From the NCBI RefSeq assembly GCF_029873635.1, contig NC_080422.1:15902049-15966048 (forward strand): a stretch of 64,000 nucleotides of DNA. Direction: 5' to 3'. Shown here piece after piece: positions 1 through 12,700 of the stretch. Numbering within the stretch: the first letter of the stretch is position 1; every line of letters starts with the position of its first letter. The position numbers were made by a program, and so were the translations under genes. The notes below the pieces were generated by a model. It was not told where the DNA came from, did no database searches, and saw nothing but the letters and a program-made list of their open reading frames with translations. The DNA comes from Malania oleifera (taxonomy: Eukaryota > Streptophyta > Magnoliopsida > Santalales > Ximeniaceae).

Positions 1-1
1 G

Positions 2-320
2 AAATGGGCTGTCGTGACACGCTTCCATAAAATATCCCTCTCTTACTCCTTTCAAAACCCCGAAGCCTCACCATTGGAAAAGCTTCGACAGTTCGTGGCA
101 ATACTATTGCTGCTTCAAAAACATAAAAAGGTTGTCTCAAAGCTTCTTAGCCACCTGACAATGGAGAAAAAAGGTGCTCACTGGTTTCCTGAGAATCTTG
201 GGCGAATATTTGGACTGATTGCCTTATAAGGTCTCCTTACCTGCAACAGTTCATATTAGTCCTATTAAGAGCCAAAGTCCACATGAAAGCCTTGATATTG
301 AACTAAGCCTTAGCCTTTGA
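2..320 (+). pseudogene. 3' end of an unidentified gene, possibly frameshifted
   Basis: An open frame enters from the left edge and runs to a TAA at 227-229 (about 75 residues, rich in Leu and Lys). A second frame, shifted by one base, opens after 218 and runs to TGA at 318-320. It ends in the sequence DIELSLSL, an LxLxL arrangement like the EAR repression motif found at the C-terminus of some plant regulators. Composition looks coding in both parts, which suggests one terminal exon with a frameshift, or an exon followed by a spliced tail. I do not recognise the family. It could be a separate gene that ends just upstream of COPB2, or a gene scrap inside the first COPB2 intron. Confidence 0.3.
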
Positions 321-2193
321 AAAAAACAGTATTCGAAGGGATGGAACGAGAGCTTGAAGATTTCTATAGATGATGGAAAAAAGCGTTAGTACTTCTTATT
401 TTGCAATGCTTTTTCAATGTAAGTGAAGGTACCTGTGTTGAACGAACATCGTATGTTAAGAGATATCACATTTTCCCTAGTGCAACCTCAATGTGGATGT
501 AAAAAAATGTGTTTAGCTGTGAATAATCTTTTCCAGACTAGATTTTCGTTTACTTGACAATTAATACCCAGCACTTTTTTGCCACTATATGCTTTTTTTT
601 AGTTGGATCTCTCTCTCTCTCTCTTAATTTAGATGAAGGAGAGAAAAGTGCCATGAGAGAATTAATCATCCTTATAAAAAATAAAATGCGATACAAAATG
701 GAAAAACAAAAACACCAGAATAGTAAGTCGTACTGCCTGCCAATTTTGTTTCTGCAGATCAGCCCATTATTATAGTCCTGTGAAGGCTCCAAAAGCTGAA
801 GATTATGGGGAAGCTAATAAAACAATCGTGTCCCAGTTTAATTGCTTGGGCTGAGATTGATCATTAAAATTGAGCATTATTTTGCACCCAAATTCATCAA
901 TTAATTGCTATAAAAGTGCACCTCCAAAAGATCTTACCATTTTATCTATCCCAAAGCCTCTAAAATGGCTCAGCAGTGGAACCTCCTAATTTTCTAGACA
1001 AAAACCCTATGCTGTCCAAAAATATCAAAAATGCACCAAAGATTCCATGATGGTAGAACTACAATGTGAAAAGAGAAAAAAAGAAAAGAAAAGAAAAAAA
1101 AAGTTTGTTTTCTTATGGTTGTAATAGCACATGATACAAACATGAGGAACCCTATTTGGTCTTGGAATCTGTAACAGGCTATTGGTGTAACTGCCAACCG
1201 CAGAACCCTAAATCTTAGATGGCACTTTAGCCTTGAATTTATCTCTTTCATTGTGAGCTTTTAATTTGCCAATGCCAATGTTTAGTAGTTGGAACACTAC
1301 TCTCTTCACTCTTGTGATTTTTAGCTGACTACACAGCCTTTTTGACCATGCCAGCTTTCATTTATTTGATAAGCAAATTATTTCTGTAGGTGATTATTAT
1401 AATTATTTTTGTGGTGAATTGGAGTTATGTTTGCATTTGCAATATCTACATAGATGGTGAAGTAAACAAGCATTGGAAGAAATTCTCGATTGGATGAATG
1501 ATATTAGAATATTCCATGATGGTTATAAGAAGTTATCATACTTTGACTTCTGAAAAAAATTTCAAAAAAAATAAATAAATTTCTGTTTGGTAATTTATTG
1601 GTCAAATTTCAGTTCGGTAATTTATTGCTTAAATCATATGGAATCTTAAACAATGTAATGGATTTTTTATTTGATAGTTAATCTGTAATATTTTGATAAA
1701 GTGTTATTTAATTTAAATTTCTTTTTTGTGAGTAATGATCAAAGTTTCTGCCTAGTTAATTTAAATGGGTTAGCATATTTTATTTTTGTTGAAAAAACGT
1801 AGAAAAATTGATTGACAAACTTTTGAAACAATAGTATATAAGTATTTTAAGGATAATATTACAAGGATAATATGATAAAAACTGTTTATCTTTATTCTTT
1901 TTGTTTGTTTTGTGCTTTGTTCTATTTGATCATTTTGAGAGCTAGATGTATCTGAGTTCTGTTTTAGATTAATTATTTCTGCATCTAATTTAACCTTGCC
2001 TTATAAACTATCCATTTCATGATTTTAGCACCTTCAGCATGGTAATTTTTGTATGATTAAAATGTCAATATTGCAAAGCTTTTTTCTATTAACTTTAAAA
2101 CTTTACATGAATCTCAGGTTATTTTTTAAATTTATTTACAGTCTTAATCCATATTTTAATGATTTGCTATTTGACTTTTCTAAACAACTGCAG
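321..2193. other. Gene-free stretch before the first visible COPB2 exon
   Basis: This is AT-rich sequence with short purine runs and a small (CT)n tract near 608-625. I looked for the conserved N-terminal beta-prime-COP exon (first WD repeat) on the + strand and did not find it. The stretch ends in a good 3' splice site, CTGCAG at 2188-2193. It is either the end of a long first intron or intergenic DNA. Confidence 0.5.
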
Positions 2194-5100
2194 GTTATGG
2201 TAAAGTCTTTTGAGGTGACTGAGTTACCAGGTATATGACATGTGCTTCTCGTTTTCTGTTACATTTACCTTTACTTGATGAGTTTATGCTGTAAAATTTG
2301 CTTTTGTTCCTCGAAAACAAGGTCATAACTGTTATAGCATCTATATTTTGTGTTTGCAGTTAGGTCTGCAAAGTTTATTGCACGTAAACAGTGGGTTGTT
2401 GCTGGAGCCGATGACATGTTCGTCCGTGTATACAACTACAATACAATGGATAAGATTAAAGTATTTGAGGCGCACACAGATTATATTAGGTGTGTGGCTG
2501 TCCATCCTACCCTTCCATATGTGCTGTCATCATCTGATGACATGCTTATAAAGCTCTGGGACTGGGACAAGGGTTGGGTGTGTACTCAGATTTTTGAGGG
2601 ACACTCACATTATGTGATGCAAGTTACGTTTAATCCGAAAGACACTAACACTTTCGCGAGTGCGTCTCTGGATCGCACTATAAAGGTATGATTGGATTGC
2701 CTGTGGTGTTACCGCATCTTTCCTTAGCAGATACAAGCACTCTATTTAGGTCCTGCTCGTATGTGATTTTACAGATTTGGAATCTTGGCTCGCCTGACCC
2801 AAATTTTACGCTGGATGCCCATTTGAAAGGGGTAAATTGTGTTGATTATTTCACGGGTGGGGATAAACCTTATCTGATCACTGGTTCCGATGATCATACA
2901 GCGAAGGTATGCCATTTTATTTTTTTTTAATTGCTGCTTGTGTTGAATATGTACATACATATGCTTATGAAGATTCTGAAAACAGGTTTGGGACTATCAA
3001 ACCAAAAGTTGTGTCCAGACTCTAGAAGGTCATACACACAATGTTTCTGCAGTATGTTTTCACCCTGAACTTCCAATAATAATGACTGGTTCCGAAGATG
3101 GGACTGTTCGTATATGGCATGCAACCACTTACAGGTAAGTTCTAGAGGGTGCAAAATTTCTGAATGCGAATCCCCCGCATTGAACTCTCTGCCCATTCCT
3201 TGTTTTGTGTCATTGCTTTGAAAACAGATGTATCTTTTTTTTTTTAAATCATGGCATGAGATATCTTTATGCATAGATGGTAGGCAGTTTGAATCTGTTC
3301 TTTTGCATATTGCATACTTTTTAAGCTCACTAATTTCTTATTTGTTGCTTTTTATGTTGCATGAGTTGAATTAAAAGCTTAATGTATACTTTCTACAATA
3401 TTTTACGATATCATGAACTGAAATCTTGAAAACATTTGTTTTAAGGTTTTCTTTTCTTTTCAGTTATGCCCCTTTTAGTCTCTCTATCCCTACCACCAGC
3501 AATAAAAAAAGAATTTGTCTGTTTTTATATGACTTTGCTCATTTTGTTTATTGCAGTTTTCTTTTTGACATATGCCTTATCTACAATCATGCATTACATT
3601 GCTCAAGGAAAATTAATGGAACTATATAGGGTAGGAAAAATTGATGTTCCAAGGTAAAGAATGTTCTTTGACACATTATAAGACTGCTAGCACGTGATGT
3701 ACTGTGCTGCTTATTTGACTTGGATTTCTAGTTTTGGCATTTTCATATTTTCAAGTTTCCATGTATATTGTGTAAGTAAATATAAATGATGCTAAAATTC
3801 TGGTTCATCTGTCAGTGGTTGACTTGGGTAAATGCTGGCCAATTTATCCAGCTGGATCAAGTGATAAACTGATAGGCATAATGAATTCTGTTTGTATTTT
3901 GTAGAGGAAGTTGTGCTGATTTCTAGCTGTCAAGCACTCTGTTTTTTGTGGGCTTTGGGGTAAAGTTAGGGAGCTGAGTTGCATTAATTTTTGGTCCTTT
4001 GGCTATTGTGTTGCTGTGCTTGGTTTTTGTGTTTTAATGTCAATTTTACATGATTGTGGTGTCCCTGCTTGCCCTTTTTAGTTTCTTATTGACCATTTGA
4101 TTGATAAAGAATGAAATTCAATTTTTTTTGGCCTTGGTGAATATAATTTTGAAAATTTGAAAATGTTCTTTAGTTTGTAGAAATATTGATAAATTTGTTT
4201 ATTGAAGGTTCTGATTGGGTTTAAATTCTGAACCATCATAATTTTATTTTATTTTTGAATCTTTGTAATAAAAAATTGAGTATCTATAGTTTGTGTGAAA
4301 CCTTCAATTTTTATACTTATTTAATACTTTCATTGACTTGCAGGCTTGAGAACACATTGAATTATGGCCTTGAAAGAGTTTGGGCTGTTGGATGCATCAA
4401 AGGCTCACGCCGGTATGTTTTTTGAGTCCCTTTGCTTGCACCTTTTGTTATTTATTCTCCGTTCAGTGTTTTAAGGAGAAGTTTGACTCTATGGCTAAAC
4501 CTAAAACTATTACCTTTCTTCACAGGGTTGTAATTGGGTATGATGAAGGAACTATTATGGTAAAAATAGGCCGAGAAGAACCTGTAGCTAGCATGGACAA
4601 CAGTGGAAAAATTATATGGGCTAGGCATAATGAAATTCAGACTGTGAATATTAAGAGTGTGGGAGCTGATTTTGAGGTTTGTGCGCATATGCATCAACTC
4701 TTTTTATATCATCCAATACCTGAAATTGGACTTGCAATGATATTATAGATTCTTTGTTTACTTTGCATCTCAGGTTACTGATGGAGAGAGATTACCTTTG
4801 GCCGTTAAGGAATTAGGAACTTGCGATCTTTACCCTCAAGTAAGTTGGCTGTTTCCTGAATGTATTTTAATGTTTTGATGATGCTCTATAAGGACTTCTT
4901 GTGGTTTAGCATCTTTTGCTTCCTCCATGAAATCCATTGTGGTGGTTTAAGTACTCTATGCATTTTTAGTGATGTGTAAGTAATTTTTTCTCAGCTTTGA
5001 ATTTTAGTATATGCTTATTTTGAAGTATAACTTCTTACTGAGGCCTTCCATTCAGCTGATTAAACACTGATTAGATCTACTAGTAGATGGAAGGTAAAAG

Positions 5101-6746
5101 AGTATCTCAAGTTGTCCATATTGTCTTGACATACAGAATAAAATTCAAATGCTTGGCAGAATAAAATTCTGGAGCCTCTCTGACAATTATTTTTCTATAA
5201 CAATTTTGATGACGACACCTATATTCTGCGATGCTTGCACCATTATGCTATAACAGCTTTGATTCTGTGCATGCCTTTTGAGTAGCCTAATAATGTCCTC
5301 TTCATTTTCCTCTACTAGTTACTATCTGTTTTAGGCATTATTTTAAAATTTTTTTTTGCCAATATGCGCTTACTGCCTTGCTTTTTTTTCTGCATGCCCA
5401 AAATAGTGTAGTTCAATAAAATAATCTGTACAGATTTTTTTTTGTGTTTTGCTTTTTCTTTTTGTTTTCTTTTTTTTTTTGTTTTGTTTTACTTTTTGTT
5501 TTTTGGGAAGGTTCACAAACTATATGAATTTATGTGTAGAAAGAACATGCATGGTGGTTGGTGTCGTACTTGTTCATTGTGTAAGGAAATTTTAGCAATG
5601 AGATGGTGAACCTAGATCTGTCAGGGTCATTTGGTTCATGGGGTCTTTCAACATTCCTAGGAATGTGATGATCATGACATCCCATTTGCACACTTGCTTG
5701 GGGCGGGAAAGTGAGCGGCTGTTATCTCACATTCCTTGGGAATGAAGGATTCACACGTAACACAGGAATCCCATTCCCATACTCTGCCGCTATGTATCTT
5801 TCATGGGAATTCCATTCCCATAGACATCCTATTTTTGGGACTAAATTGTCATTATTTTCATTGGTTGGGCATTAATGCCCTTGTACCCCCATAATATGGT
5901 ATTGTTACATAAAACTATTTTTTATTTACAATAATAGGTTATTATGATATTGATTTTCTATAGGGAGATTCGTATTCTCCTTTCTATATATTCTTAATCA
6001 TTCAATGAAGAGGGAGATTCTTATTCTCCTTTCTATATATTCTTAATCTATCAATGAAATTTCATTTTTTTTTCCCATAATAAAATTATTATAATACTTT
6101 TCAATAAAAGGCAAAGGCAATAAAAAATGATAGTAATTTTTGTTGTTATAATGTGTTGGATTATTTTTTTGTTATTTTATTATGGTTGAATTTTTAGCAT
6201 AAGTTCAACTTGGTACATATTCTTATTAAGTTTGTGCTGAAAAAACGATTATTCCTCATATACTGTTCCATACATAGGTAAGGGGTAGAATGATAAGTTT
6301 TGATATTCAAATCCCCATGTTGGACCAAACATTGGCATGAGAAACTTATTCTCAGGAATGGGGATTCCCAATAATACCCCGATCCAGTGGAACATTTTTT
6401 TATCCAGTGAACAAAATAGCAATTTAGGAGATGTTAAAAATGGGTATTGGGATCACAAAAATGTTGCCTTGTTTTCTTAGAGCTAGAAAAAGAAACTATG
6501 CAACCTTGGATGGACTAAGGCTCTGTTTGTTTGGACTTAATAGGTTCTTAATAGAGGTTGGGCTTTTGATGGTCTGAAATTCAGCAAACTGATCTTGTTT
6601 GGCAAGCTTCTCTGAATCGATTTTGAATTTCCTCCGACTGAGCTAGAGATCTTCCCATTGCTGATTCAACAAGAGGACTATTCAGAGGCAATATTTGACA
6701 CTTTTGCCCCCCAAAAATCATATAAATTCCCCAATACTCCATGAAA

Positions 6747-6781
<35 letters not shown>

Positions 6782-9700
6782 ATATTGTGTTTAGTTTATA
6801 TTCAATCTTATCACTATTGATGATAATAGCGATTTTGACTATGCTGGGGGGCTTTTGTTGGATGAGATTTGGGAACAATACAGGTACGTGTCTTGACTCC
6901 TGTGATGAGTTAGGGGACTTATCTTATGTTCACCTGCCTACATTTGAAGGTCTGGAGGGTGTTTCTATTTTTCATAATGATGGGTTGGTGAATCAGTTTC
7001 ATTGTAGGGATGGAATTTTGCCCACACCAGTGGAGGAAGTTTCGAAGGAGGATCTAGAAGCTCAAATTCTTTTGGATAAAATGGATTTAAAGCTGAGCGA
7101 TGTTGGAGGAAATGAAGTGTATTTGGATGGTGGCAAAAGTTGAAAGGCGAAGGGTCGGCAAATTTGAAAAGTTCAGTAAATTATGATGGAAATGGTTTGA
7201 AAAAGGGGTTTCTTGGTTAGTTTTGTTTAGTTTTTGGGGATCTAGTGTTTTTATTTTATATTTATTTTTTTGTTTGGTGAACTCCTTGTCCCTTCTTTGT
7301 ACCTACTTTTCTTTCCATCTAATATTATTTCTTTTGTTATAAAAAAAAAAAGCAAAAAAAAAAAAGTGAGCACTTAATGCTTATCAAACACCCACTCAGT
7401 ATCCCTAAAACTCTCCCATGCTGCAGATCTAAAGTTAACTCTTTTTTCATTCTTGAGCAGTCTTTGTTTAATGACTTCTCCTTATGGAAGTAACTGTTTC
7501 TACCGCCAATTGAGGTTCAGAAACAAATCACACTCAATGAGAATGATTATATGAAAATATGCACTTGACATGCTGCAAAGTCCTTTGGATCTTTGTTTTT
7601 GATTTTATTTTTGTTTTTGTTTGTTTGTTTTGTTTTGTTTGTTTGTTTTTGTATTTTTTAACCCAAGTGTCAATAGGGATCTCTTCTTTCATTAATATTT
7701 CCTCTATTGAAATCATTGTTCTTACTCACTGGATCTATTTTGATGGTAAAACTTCAATAGTAATATAAATTTGCATTTAATTTTCTTGCTACTTAGCAAG
7801 TTTTTTGCAATGTAATGCACGAAATATGAAGAAACATTCTATAGTACTTGCAAAAAATAAATGAGCGCTACATTCATCGAGTAAAAGAAAAGGAAAATGT
7901 AAGGTCTATCTCTTGAAGATTTTTTTCCCCTCAAGAAGAACAAATGTACATGTTTCATAACAGAAAAATTTAACCTTTAAAAAGCTCTACTATTAGTTGC
8001 ACTTAGTTGAGAAATTGTTAGATTCACTTGCAACTGCCATCAATGAGGCCTAATGCATGTGAATTTATTGTTGTTGGTGATTTATTTCCAGAGTTTAAAG
8101 CATAATCCCAATGGGAGGTTCGTTGTTGTTTGTGGAGATGGTGAATACATAATCTATACTGCTTTGGCATGGAGAAATAGATCGTTTGGTTCGGCATTGG
8201 AATTTGCTTGGTCGTCAGATGGAGAATATGCTGTTAGAGAAAATACATCAAAGATCAAAATCTTCAGTAAAAATTTCCAGGTTTGTACACTTTCCTAGTC
8301 TGTAGTTCATCTATAATATTTGTTGTTTACCCCATAAAATAGATGCTAGAAGCAAGTATTTTTGGGTCACTAATGTTGGAGGGTCTTCCCTTATGTCCTT
8401 TTTTTTCCCTCTCTCCTGTTTTGTTTTTTTAGTTGTCATTTTTTATTTTCTTTCCTTTCTCTTCCTTTTTGTTTTTTGGGATGAAGGAGTGCTCAAGTTA
8501 ATATATAAAAGGGGAAATGATCTTACTGTTGCTGCCTCTTGATTTGTAAGCTCCAAACTCAATAGCATATATCAATCTTGGTGTCATGTACTCATGTTCA
8601 GAGTTAGAAATCTAATTTAACAGGGGGGGTTACATGCGTCATTAAGATAAATTGTTGGGTGTTGGGGGCAAGTTGAGGGCTGTTAATACTTGTATAATCA
8701 TACTGACCACAGGTTTTGGAGTCAGGACTGCAGCTGTTTGGTAAATTTACTTGTTTCCTGTCTTAAGAATTGAGATGATACTTAATGAAGGTAGCATCTT
8801 TCAGGAAAAGAAGAGTATCCGGCCAACATTTACCGCTGAACGCATTTATGGGGGAACTTTATTAGCAATGTGCTCAAATGATTTTATTTGTTTTTATGAT
8901 TGGGCCGAGTGCCGGTTGATTCGGAGAATTGATGTTAATGTGAAGGTGAGTATTAAAATGCCGCTACTGTTCTGTTGTCTACCATCTGTTCCTCACTGCT
9001 TTACACAGCATGACACATTTTGTGTTCTTTTTTATTATTTTCTATCTGTAAAAACAGTGAAAATTTAACAGAATTGTGATTTTTGTTTTACTATTTCAGA
9101 ATCTCTACTGGGCTGATAGTGGTGATTTAGTGGCAATTGCCAGCAATGCATCTTTTTACATCTTGAAGTACAATGTAAGGATCCTAATCCATCTAATACT
9201 GTCATGAAAGGGACCAATTATGCTGTGGATATGTATATTTGTTGCAGTTCATAAAGTTAATTTTTGTTTGAAAATGTTGCAGCGCGATGTAGTATCTTCT
9301 TATTTTGACAGTGGGAGGCCAACAGATGAACAGGGAGTGGAGGATGCTTTTGAGCTTCTCCATGAGACCAATGAACGAGTGAGGACTGGAATATGGGTTG
9401 GGGATTGTTTTATTTACAATAACTCCTCTTGGCGGCTTAATTATTGTGTTGGTGGTGAGGTACAGTGCCTCTGATCATCCCTGTTTTGGGAATAAATTTA
9501 TGTATTTGGATAGTGTTTCATTTAGATGACATAAAGCTGCCATATTGGTGTTTAACATTGTAAATCCAGGTAACCACGATGTTCCATTTGGACCGGCCTA
9601 TGTACCTGCTGGGATATCTTGCTAGTCAAAGTCGGGTGTATCTTATGGACAAAGAGTTCAAGTAAGTAGTCTTTTGGTAATCCATCATGGAAATTGCAGC

Positions 9701-12700
9701 TGGTCTTCCTTCCCCTAGGCCAGAGCGTCCACAGCCATTCTAGTACTAAAATTTTTCTCGTACTTATATTTGTTCCATGCAGTGTTATGGGGTACACCTT
9801 ACTTCTCAGCTTGATTGAGTACAAGACTCTGGTGATGCGTGGAGACTTGGAACGTGCTAGTGAAGTTTTACCGTCAATTCCTAAGGAACATCATAATAGG
9901 TACATTTCTTTTTTTTTTTCTTTCTTTTTGGGCGAAAGAATGAGCGACTGAACTTTAGCATGAAATTCCTAAAAAAATCATAGTATTAGAGATTATCAAT
10001 GATTGGAAAAGTAAAATGAAAAAATGAAAAATGTAACATCCACCTTCACCATCGGGTTTCGGGAGGCAATATGTTTGCAATCTCATCTCCATGCTTGGGG
10101 AGAGACCTGTGATCTCTGGCTCGGATGTATTACATTGCTGATGAGTCGAGGCTTGCCCTCAAGTATGCTTCTTTTGGACAAGTTAAATGAAGATGTAGAG
10201 AAGCAGGTCTAAGAATAATTATCTGGAGAAACTTGTTCTTGTTGGGATAGTTTGTCAAGGTGACTGGATGACTCTCTTTCCTTTGTAGATATTATGAATT
10301 CTTTGAAGTTGTGGATGTAATCTCTTTCTCTTTCTGTCTCTCTCTCTCCCTGTTCCTTATTGGTGTACAATCCTGTGTACATTGGGCTTTTGTGCTTTGA
10401 TTGATAGAATTTTCTTTGCATTTAACAACCTCTGGTTCGGTTCAATGTACTCTTTGTTTCCTAGGCAGGTAACTTGGAGATTTAGCAATAGCTCTTCTCT
10501 ATTTCACTCATTTCTTTTCTTTCATTTCTAATGTACTTCATTGATGACTTCTTAATAGTACCATGTCATCTCCTGTATCTGCTGAAAATGAAATGTTTTG
10601 CTGCTTTTTTTTTTTTTTTGCAAAATTTTATTATTTGCAGACGACATTTTTCATTAGGTTCTTTATAATGCATTTGTGGCACAACTTTCATTTCATTTTG
10701 CCATTTTTGTTAACTTGTGTTTGTTTTGGAGCCAAAGATTTTCTAGTGATAATAGCATATATGTGTGTGTGTGTGTGGCCATCAATATCAAGTTTCATGT
10801 TTGTTTGCTTTTATTTATTTTAATTATTTTTAAAGTCAAATCATAAAGTTTTGTTCTTATGAGTGACCTTGGTCCCTGTTGGAAAATGTTTCTTTTCTAG
10901 TGTGGCTCGCTTCCTTGAATCAAGAGGCATGATAGAAGATGCTTTGGAGGTGGCTACAGATCCTGATTATAGATTTGAATTAGCCATACAGCTTGGTAGA
11001 CTGGAGATTGCAAAGGTATGTTACATTTGTGTATGTAGTAGGTAGGGGATATATATGTCTAGTTGCTTGTGTCAGTTTATCCTGACTGAAGATTGATATA
11101 CTTTACTTCCAGGAAATTGCCACAGAAGTGCAGAGTGAATCCAAATGGAAGCAACTGGGGGAATTAGCTATGTCAACAGGAAAGGTATTGCTTTTAATGG
11201 GTTATTTTACCATATTGATGCAAATTCACAGTTGCCTTTTCATTTCCATTGGTAAAGAGTTTCTGCTGACAAAAGTTCCAACATTTGGATTGGCTGTTTC
11301 TCTTGAATCACTGGTGCCTTTTTCTTCTGCTGGTCATGGAAGACATCTTTGTTTAAACATCAATAATTAGTACTAGTAGTGGTAATAATAATAATAATGT
11401 CTTTGGCAAACTCTGACAGCCTAATTGGGTTGAGTAATTTCCTTTTTTCGAATTAAAACTGGGCACTGAGCAATAAAATGGGTGTAATTTAAATTTTGGT
11501 TGAAGAGAATATTTTCTGAATTTGTCACCAGATACCATGCAGTTTGATAAAGTTGGTTCTTTTCCTGTTGTAAATGTTCCTTCATTTGTTGTCCATCTTA
11601 TGCATTTTTCCTATTTAGCTGATAGGTGTTGTGCATGTGGCTTTCTTAGTTATTTATTTATTTTTTAAAATCACATTTTCCTGATGTGTTTTGCTTTTTC
11701 AGTTGGAAATGGCAGAGGACTGTCTAAAGCATGCAATGGACTTGAGTGGTTTGTTATTGCTTTACTCTTCATTGGGAGATGCAGAAGGGATATCAAAACT
11801 TGCATTCCTGGCTAAAGAGCAGGGAAAGAACAATGTTGCATTCCTTAGTTTATTCATGTTGGGCAAATTGGAAGAGTGCATCCAGCTGTTGATTGACTGG
11901 TAGTTCTTTTTGTATTCTAAACAAGGAAACATGAATTTTTCTTTTGTTATAATATAATATTGTTTTGCAATCTTCTTGCAGCAATCGGATACCTGAGGCT
12001 GCTTTGATGGCGCGGTCTTATCTTCCAAGCAAGGTCTCAGATATAGTTGCAATTTGGAGGAAAGACCTCAATAAGGTTACTTTTCATTCAACCTGTCTTG
12101 TGTGCATTTTTCTGATTCTGTGATGCCCAAGCTTGTGTCTGATTTTGTCGTCTCCAAGCTTGTAATTTACCATCTTTCTGCTTGTTCCAAGCTTCAAAAG
12201 AATCTAATTAGAGACATTGAGTAAGTATAGCATAAGTTATTTGCTATGGAGTAGTAAGGGGCTAGATGGGGAAATAGTTCCAGAGACTGCATCATAATTT
12301 ATAAACTCATTCATAGTTCAAAAAGGATGATCTTTTTATTTTTTATTTTTTAAACTTTTTTCATTTTTGACTTTCCATTCTGTTTTTTTTTTTTTTTTTT
12401 TTTCTGAATTTTTTTTAATGAAGGCTGTCATATAGACACATTCATTCATGCCATGATGTCACAATCACAATCATACGTGGCTCATTCATTATTGTCAACA
12501 TGCTCCATAATTTAATTATTTTTAGTCATTCTTCTCTCCACCATTTAGTTATGGAAAATGTTTAGGTGAGTAACCAGTTGCTTTGGGAATTTCCAGTTGT
12601 TCAGGTGTGTAACAAACCGATCCTGGGAATTTCCAGGACTAAGAATAATGCCAGATGCATTTAATATTGAATTGAGACAAATGCAATTACCTTCTCAATA

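Larger units (their letters stand above)
4840..8091 (+). other. Longest COPB2 intron (3.25 kb), enlarged by transposon insertions
   Basis: The donor GTAAGT follows codon CAA of the DLYPQ exon and the acceptor TTTCCAG precedes SLKHNPNG, a junction conserved in plant beta-prime-COP. Most other introns of the gene are 80-1000 bp. This one holds a MITE-like element (about 5628-6332), a short tandem repeat, a (CT)n tract and a LINE tail ending in poly-A. Confidence 0.8.

Noticed and set aside
2053-2238. Open frame running into the first COPB2 exon, as if it were a gene start
   Set aside because: The part before 2194 is intron-like (T-rich with a good CTGCAG acceptor), and its frame does not give the conserved N-terminal WD sequence.
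6519-6786. GGCTCTGTTTGTTTGG looked like the end of another hAT-type MITE in the COPB2 intron
   Set aside because: I found no matching inverted end or target duplication, so it was not annotated.
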